Shown here: positions 8,375 to 13,123 of the stretch, in pieces
How positions within the stretch are numbered: the first letter of the stretch is position 1
Layout: every line of letters starts with the position of its first letter
Source: an uncultured Opitutia bacterium
Lineage (GTDB): Bacteria > Verrucomicrobiota > Verrucomicrobiia > Opitutales > UBA953
Direction: 5' to 3'
DNA: 13,123 nucleotides
Assembly (NCBI GenBank): GCA_903910245.1
Contig: CAIVYX010000102.1
Location: 1 to 13,123, forward strand
Program-made: the position numbers and the translations under genes
Notes under the pieces: generated by a model
Database searches by the model: none
Told to the model about the DNA's origin: nothing
What the model saw: only the letters and a program-made list of their open reading frames with translations

Positions 8375-8391
8375 GAATGGGTTGAGGTCGG

Positions 8392-9276
8392 TTGCCAAGG
8401 TCCCCAAGATGGTCGGCCTTGCGACTCCGCATCTCCATCCCCGTACTGCTTGCCCTGTCGGTTTTGACGCTGGCAGCTGTCGAGCGTCCGGCTGGCGGCG
8501 TGAAGGCGGGAGTGATTATCACTGCCGAAGGTGGTGTCGAAGGAACTCAGGTGTATCGCTATGACGCCGAGGGCCGTCCGCTGGAGGGTACTCCGGCCAA
8601 CTCTCGTATCGTTACCGCTCCGCGGCCCGCGGGTACGGCTCCTGCTGCCACTGTCACTTCCCCTTCAACGACTCCTGCTCCTGCCGCCAAACAGACTATC
8701 AAGACCGCGGATGGACGTACCGTCCCGTTTTCTATCGAAGGCAAGGGCATCGGCAAAAGCGTCGACGACGCCGTCGATTTTAATGCGGGCCTGAAGAAGG
8801 CTTCCAAGTCCAGCGGACTCATGGAGCAACGCTTTGAGAAGAGCATGTCGACCATGGGCAAGGAGCAGGTCTACTCGCGCAATAATCTCATGACTCTCGA
8901 CACTTGGCACGGCCGCTACGACACCATCGGTCGGAAGAAGTCTGACGTCGAACTCAAGGACACGCTCGGCGCGACGGTTCGCCCAAAGGACACCGTCGAG
9001 GTCAAGTCCGTCGATCGCATTAAGTCGGCCGTTAGCGGTACCAAGGCGGAGATCAAGGACTGGGAAGAGCGCATGGGTCTCGAGCCTAACGCTAAGTTCA
9101 CTGGAGTGAAATCTAACTGGCAGGGACGTCTCAATCCCGACCCGAAGACCGTCGACCAGCTTTCGATGCAGGATATCAACCGCTATCAGTTCCGCCGGAA
9201 TCGCTCAAGCGACCCCGGGTTACCGGTGGTGAAGCCAGGGTCGGATGACGTCCAGTCCAAGGGCGGAAAGAAGTAA
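8392..9276 (+). CDS. Secreted protein of unknown function, TTG start
   Basis: I do not recognise this 294-residue protein. No in-frame ATG precedes residue 143, and the upstream frame is closed by a TGA at 8383-8385. The start must therefore be non-ATG; TTG at 8392 is favoured because GAGG (8384-8387) lies 4 nt upstream, and TTG at 8419 is the alternative. A basic stretch (RSPRWSALRLR) followed by a hydrophobic run (about 14-30) looks like a signal peptide or membrane anchor. A Gly/Val-rich strand region (35-55) and an Ala/Pro/Thr/Ser linker (about 77-100) follow. The charged C-terminal part (about 101-294) contains ADGRTVPF, DTWHGRYDTIGRKKSD (170-185), VKSVDRIKSA and ERMGLEPNAKF. The tail is very basic and polar (SKGGKK). 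There are no cysteines. It begins 17 nt after glgP and ends before a terminator, so it is probably co-transcribed with glgP, although no functional link is evident. Confidence 0.75.
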   Translation: MPRSPRWSALRLRISIPVLLALSVLTLAAVERPAGGVKAGVIITAEGGVEGTQVYRYDAEGRPLEGTPANSRIVTAPRPAGTAPAATVTSPSTTPAPAAKQTIKTADGRTVPFSIEGKGIGKSVDDAVDFNAGLKKASKSSGLMEQRFEKSMSTMGKEQVYSRNNLMTLDTWHGRYDTIGRKKSDVELKDTLGATVRPKDTVEVKSVDRIKSAVSGTKAEIKDWEERMGLEPNAKFTGVKSNWQGRLNPDPKTVDQLSMQDINRYQFRRNRSSDPGLPVVKPGSDDVQSKGGKK

Positions 9277-9290
9277 TTGCCTGAAAATGG

Positions 9291-9310
9291 AGCGGCTGTG
9301 CCGCTTTTTT
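9291..9310 (+). terminator. Intrinsic terminator after the secreted-protein gene
   Basis: AGCGGC (9291-9296), a TGT loop (9297-9299) and GCCGCT (9300-9305) form a 6-bp GC-rich hairpin. The T run extends from 9305 to 9310, giving five T after the stem. It lies 14 nt after the TAA of the upstream gene and separates it from the kinase gene that follows. The stem is short, but form and position are classic for rho-independent termination. Confidence 0.8.
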
Positions 9311-9356
9311 ACCTCGCAGGTTCTTCGAGGTGATTTACTCCTAGACCCTTAACTTA

Positions 9357-10559
9357 ATGAGCGACGCTCAGCCCAGACCCGCCGGCAACGGCATCAGCGA
9401 CCTCGAGGTCAAGGATGGACAAATCATCTTCGATTCCGTCTGGTCCAGCCTGGAGCGGGAAATTGGCCGCGAGAAGCTGGCTTTCCCGCGCGAAATCTTC
9501 TGGCTCAACGGCGCCCCCGGTGCGGGTAAAGGTACCAACACCGCATTCATTCTTCAGTATCGCGATTACGCCGCCGACCCGATTGTGGTCAGTGATCTGC
9601 TTTCGAGTCCCGAGGCCAAGAAGCGCATCGACGCGGGAATGCTCGTTGGCGACCGCGAAGTGGTGGAGATTCTGTTCCGTAAGTTGCTCGCCGACGAATA
9701 TGTCAGCGGAGCCATCGTCGACGGTTTCCCGCGCTCGATGGTGCAGGTGGAGTGTCTCAAGCACCTGTTCGCTAAGCTCAACGATCTCCGCACGGAGTTC
9801 CGCGGTTCGACCGGCGTCCGTTTTCCGAAGCCCCATTTCCATATCCTCGTCCTGTTCGTCGACGAGAACGAGTCCGTCCGCCGTCAGTTGAAGCGCGGCC
9901 AAGAAGCCCTCATCCAGAACGAGAAGGCTGCCCGCGAAGGCGGACCGCTCGCCGAAGTCCGTAAAACCGACCTCACGGCCGATGCCGCCCGCAACCGCTA
10001 CCGCGTTTTCAAGGAGCGCACCTACGAGCCGCTGCAGTCGCTGCGCGACATCTTCCACTACCATTTCATCAATGCGCAGGGTTCACTCGCCGAGGTCCAG
10101 GCCCGCATCATCAAGGAACTCCAGTACCAGAGCTCCCTCGAGCTGTCGGAAGACACGTATGACCTTATCTCGCCCATCCCGCTGGCCTCGCAGATCGTCC
10201 AGCATGCCCGTCAGGACCTCGTCCGCCGCCTGGACGACTACGCTGAGCGTAACGCCGAGACCTTCCGCCAGGTCATCGAACTAATCCAGGACAAGTTCCT
10301 GCCGATCATCAAGGCCCACGCCATCTCCGGTCAGGCGCACGTCAATATCGAGACCCTCGTCTTTGACGACCCGCTTGCGATTTCGATGTTCATCGACATC
10401 TTCTCCGAGCGTGGCTTCCACGCCGTGGTCGACCAGCATCGCATTGAGATCCCGGAGACCATCGTCGCCGGTACCGGCAAGGTAATCACGCGCGTCAAGA
10501 AGGTCTGGCGCGTCTCGATTCGCTTCGAAGGTTCGGAGATCCGTCGCGGCGGCGCCTGA
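9357..10559 (+). CDS. Adenylate-kinase-like nucleoside monophosphate kinase with extra C-terminal domain
   Basis: This 400-residue cytoplasmic protein should transfer phosphate between ATP and a nucleoside monophosphate, but the substrate is uncertain. Residues 1-47 are an extension before the first beta strand. The Walker A loop is GAPGAGKGT (52-60), followed by N61 where adenylate kinases usually have Gln. DGFPR (122-126) is the NMP-binding signature, and R202 (VRKTD) and R214 (ARNRY) match the two LID-side arginines of E. coli Adk (R156, R167). At the usual GDMLR position it reads SDLLS (79-83), so the AMP-contacting arginine is missing. The NMP-binding segment is shorter, and an insert of about 30 residues sits around 180-200. 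Residues about 256-400 are an added domain I cannot assign, starting helical (QHARQDLVRRLDDYAERN) and ending in strands (KVITRVKKVWRVSIRF). E. coli Adk is 214 residues. The gene follows a terminator, has its own short upstream region and no clear Shine-Dalgarno. Confidence 0.85.
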   Translation: MSDAQPRPAGNGISDLEVKDGQIIFDSVWSSLEREIGREKLAFPREIFWLNGAPGAGKGTNTAFILQYRDYAADPIVVSDLLSSPEAKKRIDAGMLVGDREVVEILFRKLLADEYVSGAIVDGFPRSMVQVECLKHLFAKLNDLRTEFRGSTGVRFPKPHFHILVLFVDENESVRRQLKRGQEALIQNEKAAREGGPLAEVRKTDLTADAARNRYRVFKERTYEPLQSLRDIFHYHFINAQGSLAEVQARIIKELQYQSSLELSEDTYDLISPIPLASQIVQHARQDLVRRLDDYAERNAETFRQVIELIQDKFLPIIKAHAISGQAHVNIETLVFDDPLAISMFIDIFSERGFHAVVDQHRIEIPETIVAGTGKVITRVKKVWRVSIRFEGSEIRRGGA

Positions 10560-10561
10560 GG

Positions 10562-11914
10562 CTATTTCGCCGGGGTCGTCAGGTTGCCCTGCACGAGGTT
10601 GCCGGCGCAGCCCTGCTCGTTGATGCCGGGCGCAGCGCCCGGGCGGTCCTTGCGGCCGTCCCGGATGAGGTTTCCGGACACGATACTGTCGGCGACGTCC
10701 CGCAGCGCGATGCCTTCGCCGTCGGAGTCGAGGATACTGTTGTCCTGCACGCGCAGGCGCTTGCCGCCTTCGAAGCGCACGGCGGCAGGATGGCGGCGGA
10801 CGCCGCTCACGATATTGCCCGTGAAGGCGGAGTCGTCGGTGCGCCGGAAGACGACGCCGTTCTGTTCGGCGAGGTTGAAGCCGTTGACGAGGTAGCGCGG
10901 GTTGCGGTCGAAGTTATTGCCGGTGACGACGACGTTCAGGCTATCCTCCACGAGGAGGTCGTGTTCGAAGCCTTCCCAGAAGGTGTTGGCCGAGATGGTG
11001 ACTCCGCGGGCCTGGCGGAGCTCGATGTTCACTTGGACGTCGCTGAAGACGTTACCGATGATGGTGACGTGGCCTTCGCGGGTGGTCGCGCGGCCTTCGC
11101 GGCGGAGCAGGGAAGGGTCCGTGCCGGCGCCGAGAATCCGGATGTTGGCGGCGCCAGGGGCCTTGTGGGTGTGCTGAATGGTGCAGCCGGTAATCGCGAC
11201 CTCGGCGATTGAGCCTCCGGTCGAATCGAGCAGGATGTTGGCCGAGGGCGGCCCGTTCTCGTCATGGTTGGCCTCGATGTCGCAGGTGCCGATGTGCAGG
11301 TTGCGGACTTCGCCGCCGATGGCGACGATGCCGCCGCCGAGGTTGTAGCTGATATGACAGCCGAGGACGTTGGTCTGATGTTGGTTGACGCGGTCGAGGA
11401 ACAAGCCGACGCCACGGTTGCGGTACAGGTGGCACTCCGAGACGACGACGTTACGGTTGCGGTCGGTGAGGTGGATACCGTGGCGGCACTCGCGGATGGT
11501 CAGGCGCGAGAGGGTCAACTGCATCGTGCCGGTGGCTTCGATGCCGTCGGCCTCGGCGTGCGCGCCGATGATCTCGAGCCCTTGGACGACGGGTGTACGC
11601 TGGGCCCAGGTCTCTGGCTTGAACGACTTCGGGGCAGCGGTGCCTCCGTGTGTGCCGATGATTTTCAAGGCTGGTCCGGGGCCAGCCATGATGAGCGTGG
11701 CAGTACCGTCGGAGGAGATGCTGGAGGCGCCGAGCTTTGCGAGGTCGACCGTGACCGTCTTCGTCAGGCGGTACCGCCCTTTGGGCAACTGTACGCTGCC
11801 GCCTGCGTCGACGAGCTTCTGGAGCGCGGCGGTATCGTCCGCCTGCCCATCGCCGACGAGGGTCTGGGCGGAGAGGAGAGTCGTGAAGGCCAGCAGCGAG
11901 AGCAGGGAGCGCAT
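10562..11914 (-). CDS. Secreted right-handed parallel beta-helix protein (pectate-lyase/polygalacturonase-like fold)
   Basis: This is an exported 450-residue protein, probably binding or cleaving polysaccharide. Residues 1-16 (MRSLLSLLAFTTLLSA) are a signal peptide. After it, GDGQADDTAALQKLVDAGG (21-39) is the usual entry motif of pectate-lyase-3-type beta-helix proteins, with a VQLPKGRYRL strand next. From about 110 to 445, short repeats of about 22-25 residues carry the Gly-Asn turns typical of PbH1 coils: GLEIIGAHAEADGI, NVVVSECHLYRNRGVGLFL, ISANTFWEGF, VTGNNFDRN, FTGNIVSG, IVSGNLIRDG. I see no clear catalytic set for one lyase or GH28 hydrolase family, so the reaction is open. The ATG at 11914 is chosen over a frame extending to 12112, because it starts the signal peptide and lies 4 nt after the esterase stop. 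It ends 2 bp from the convergent kinase gene. Confidence 0.82.
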   Translation of the reverse strand: MRSLLSLLAFTTLLSAQTLVGDGQADDTAALQKLVDAGGSVQLPKGRYRLTKTVTVDLAKLGASSISSDGTATLIMAGPGPALKIIGTHGGTAAPKSFKPETWAQRTPVVQGLEIIGAHAEADGIEATGTMQLTLSRLTIRECRHGIHLTDRNRNVVVSECHLYRNRGVGLFLDRVNQHQTNVLGCHISYNLGGGIVAIGGEVRNLHIGTCDIEANHDENGPPSANILLDSTGGSIAEVAITGCTIQHTHKAPGAANIRILGAGTDPSLLRREGRATTREGHVTIIGNVFSDVQVNIELRQARGVTISANTFWEGFEHDLLVEDSLNVVVTGNNFDRNPRYLVNGFNLAEQNGVVFRRTDDSAFTGNIVSGVRRHPAAVRFEGGKRLRVQDNSILDSDGEGIALRDVADSIVSGNLIRDGRKDRPGAAPGINEQGCAGNLVQGNLTTPAK

Positions 11915-11918
11915 TGGC

Positions 11919-12791
11919 TTATTTGGCGGCCTTGAAGTAACCTTCGGAAGCCATCCATTCGCCAGCGGCCTTAGTCCAGCCATCGACCGGCATCTTGGTC
12001 TGGCGCGTGCCGAATCCGTGGCCGCCCTTGGAGTAGACGTGGATCTCGGCTTGGATGTTCTGGCGCTTATACTCGATGTAGAGCTTCGCCGCTTCGAGCG
12101 GATTCGCGCCATCGTTGTGGGCGACGACGAAGAAGCAGGGCGGGGCGTCGGCGGGGACGCTGAAGCCTTCGCGGAACTTGGTCTTGTCCTCCTTCTCGAG
12201 GAAGCCGCCGCCGTAGACGAAGATCGTGAAGTCCGGGCCGCGCGGGTCGTCGACGCCGGGCTTCTGCTCGTAGGTGCGGGGCGTGCGATCCCACGAAGCG
12301 TGTCCTACGAGGTTGGCGCCGGCGGAGAAGCCGATCACGCCGACGCGCTTCGGGTCGATGTTCCATTCCTTGGCGTGGGCACGAACGAGGCCGAGCGAGC
12401 GCTGCAGGTCCTGGACGGGATAGTCATGCGGAAGGGTTTCGTCCGCCGTCGGGGTCCGGTAGCGGAGCAGGATGCCCGTGACGCCGATGCTATTGAGCCA
12501 TTCGCAGACGCCGGTGCCTTCGTTCTTGGTCGAGAGGAACCAATAGCCGCCGCCCGGGCAGACGATGACCGCGGCGCCGTTCGGATTGGCGGCGGGGTAG
12601 ACCGTGATTGAAGGCTCGTCGATGAAGGTCTCGTGGCCGGCGTAGCTGCCTTTTGCGCCGATGCGATCGAGCACCGTCTTCGAGGGAGCTACGCGCTTAC
12701 CCGGGACGCCTTCGGTCCAGAGAGGCAAGACGGTTTCGGCGGCGCTGGCGGAAGTCGCCAAAGCCAGGAGGAAGAGCGGGAGGAAGCGCAT
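11919..12791 (-). CDS. Secreted alpha/beta hydrolase, acetyl-xylan-esterase-like carbohydrate esterase
   Basis: This 290-residue exported hydrolase probably removes acetyl groups from a polysaccharide. Residues 1-18 (MRFLPLFLLALATSASAA) are a signal peptide. The start is set at the ATG at 12791; a frame reaching 12836 adds 15 residues but would begin at the edge of the sod terminator. VIVCPGGGYWF (75-85) is the oxyanion-hole motif. GFSAG (154-158) is the nucleophile elbow with Ser156, Asp227 (HND, 226-227) is a candidate acid, and GGHGFG carries His258. Further matches to the BD-FAE/acetyl-xylan-esterase group are LPLWTEGVPG near the mature N-terminus and NIDPKRVGVIGFSAGANL. It is the first gene of a pair with the beta-helix protein 4 nt downstream, which supports a joint role in breaking down an acetylated glycan. 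A peptidase or a general lipase of the same fold is a less likely alternative. Confidence 0.85.
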   Translation of the reverse strand: MRFLPLFLLALATSASAAETVLPLWTEGVPGKRVAPSKTVLDRIGAKGSYAGHETFIDEPSITVYPAANPNGAAVIVCPGGGYWFLSTKNEGTGVCEWLNSIGVTGILLRYRTPTADETLPHDYPVQDLQRSLGLVRAHAKEWNIDPKRVGVIGFSAGANLVGHASWDRTPRTYEQKPGVDDPRGPDFTIFVYGGGFLEKEDKTKFREGFSVPADAPPCFFVVAHNDGANPLEAAKLYIEYKRQNIQAEIHVYSKGGHGFGTRQTKMPVDGWTKAAGEWMASEGYFKAAK

Positions 12792-12830
12792 CGGGGTAAC
12801 GCTAAGACAGCACAGCCGGGCGGATGTGCC

Positions 12831-12861
12831 AAACAAAGAAGCGGCCGACGGGCCGCTTCTT
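12831..12861 (-). terminator. Intrinsic terminator of the superoxide dismutase gene
   Basis: A perfect 11-bp inverted repeat pairs 12836-12846 with 12851-12861 (core GGCC...GGCC, arms AAGAAGCGGCC / GGCCGCTTCTT) around a 4-nt loop (12847-12850). Read on the minus strand, the second arm ends in CTTCTT and continues TGTTT, a T-rich tail. The hairpin begins 22 nt after the sodA stop codon. On the plus strand the right side is A-rich, with no plus-strand gene feeding into it, so it is assigned to the minus strand. Confidence 0.85.
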
Positions 12862-12883
12862 AAAACCGATATGACTGAATCGT

Positions 12884-13123
12884 TTAGGCGATGGCCTTGA
12901 CGTAGAGCTCGTTGGCCTTCTTCCAGTCGACGACCTTCCAGAAGGCGTCCACGTAGTCGGGGCGGCGGTTCTGGTATTTGAGGTAGTAGGCGTGTTCCCA
13001 GACATCGAGGGCGAGGACCGGGGTGCCGTTCACGTCAGCGACGCCCTTCATGAGGGGGCTGTCCTGGTTCGGCGTGGAGGTCACGGCGATGGACTTGTCG
13101 GCCTTGACGATGAGCCAGGCCCA
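12884..13123 (-). CDS. sodA: Superoxide dismutase, Mn-type (C-terminal 79 residues; runs off right edge)
   Basis: This is the C-terminal part of a cytosolic Fe/Mn-family superoxide dismutase that converts superoxide to peroxide and oxygen. The frame is open to the right edge; the visible 79 residues begin WAWLIVKADK and end at a TAA (12884-12886). DVWEHAYY (40-47 of the fragment) carries two of the metal ligands, Asp40 and His44, and QNRRPDYVDAFW (51-62) is the family C-terminal block. STPNQDSPLM (16-25) has the Gln at the outer-sphere position as in E. coli SodA; Fe-type SodB has NAG there. This favours manganese. It ends in its own terminator, so it is not part of the esterase operon. The N-terminal ligands lie outside the window. 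Confidence 0.95.
   Translation of the reverse strand, partial: WAWLIVKADKSIAVTSTPNQDSPLMKGVADVNGTPVLALDVWEHAYYLKYQNRRPDYVDAFWKVVDWKKANELYVKAIA

Noticed and set aside
9354..10064. A 236-codon open frame on the minus strand antisense to the kinase gene
   Set aside because: The plus-strand frame carries clear P-loop and DGFPR motifs. The antisense frame is a low-complexity Leu/Val/Glu/Gly-rich translation with no motif, as expected in GC-rich DNA.
10626..10643. GC-rich palindrome CCGGGCGC-A-GCGCCCGG
   Set aside because: It lies inside the beta-helix coding region (Pro-Gly-Ala-Ala-Pro-Gly) and has no T run; codon choice for Pro, Gly and Ala explains it.
11915..12112. N-terminal extension of the beta-helix protein by 66 residues
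   Set aside because: The extension is Arg/Ser-rich and overlaps the esterase coding region. The internal ATG at 11914 starts a proper signal peptide 4 nt after the esterase stop.
11385..12611. A 408-codon plus-strand frame across the esterase and beta-helix genes
   Set aside because: It spans two genes with intact signal peptides and catalytic motifs on the other strand. Its own translation is motif-free and compositionally skewed.
1..13123. CRISPR arrays, tRNA or rRNA genes, insertion sequences, phage or toxin-antitoxin genes
   Set aside because: I saw no spaced direct repeats, no cloverleaf-like segments, no transposase or integrase motifs, and no small paired reading frames outside the genes listed.

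Overview
The window looks like an ordinary chromosomal segment from a GC-rich Gram-negative bacterium. A Verrucomicrobiota/Opitutales-type (PVC) host is my best guess, at moderate-to-low confidence. The Gram-negative reading rests on a Yej-type inner-membrane peptide importer, signal peptides on exported enzymes and an Aas-like lysophospholipid recycling enzyme. The PVC guess rests on weak or absent Shine-Dalgarno sites, a TTG start and the overall gene mix; there is no marker gene to confirm it. I see no tRNA, rRNA, CRISPR array, IS element, integrase or phage gene.

Layout. (1) Positions 1-3369, minus strand: a tightly packed importer operon read yejB-yejE-yejA. The two permeases overlap by 4 nt, and the solute-binding protein follows after 2 nt and runs off the left edge. 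Both permeases carry extra periplasmic loop domains absent from the E. coli proteins. (2) A 64-bp divergent intergenic region at 3370-3433. (3) Positions 3434-9310, plus strand: an acyltransferase/acyl-ACP synthetase fusion, a glycogen phosphorylase with a lysine-rich N-terminal tail, and an unrecognised secreted protein that begins 17 nt after the phosphorylase and ends at an intrinsic terminator. (4) Positions 9357-10559, plus strand: a divergent nucleoside monophosphate (adenylate-kinase-like) kinase with an unassigned C-terminal domain of about 140 residues. (5) Positions 10562-12791, minus strand: a two-gene secreted carbohydrate-active pair, an acetyl-esterase-like alpha/beta hydrolase followed 4 nt later by a right-handed beta-helix protein. 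(6) Positions 12884 to the right edge, minus strand: the C-terminal end of a Mn-type superoxide dismutase with a strong intrinsic terminator.

How the genes fit together. The Yej-like operon should import peptides or murein-derived peptides. The Aas-like enzyme recycles lysophospholipids at the inner membrane, and GlgP mobilises glycogen. The esterase and beta-helix pair probably acts outside the cytoplasm on acetylated polysaccharide. These are separate housekeeping or nutritional modules, not one system. I found no defence island or obvious novel multi-gene system. The most unusual items are the kinase with altered AMP-site residues and an extra domain, the MORN-like periplasmic insert in YejE, the histone-H1-like tail on GlgP, and the unrecognised secreted protein.
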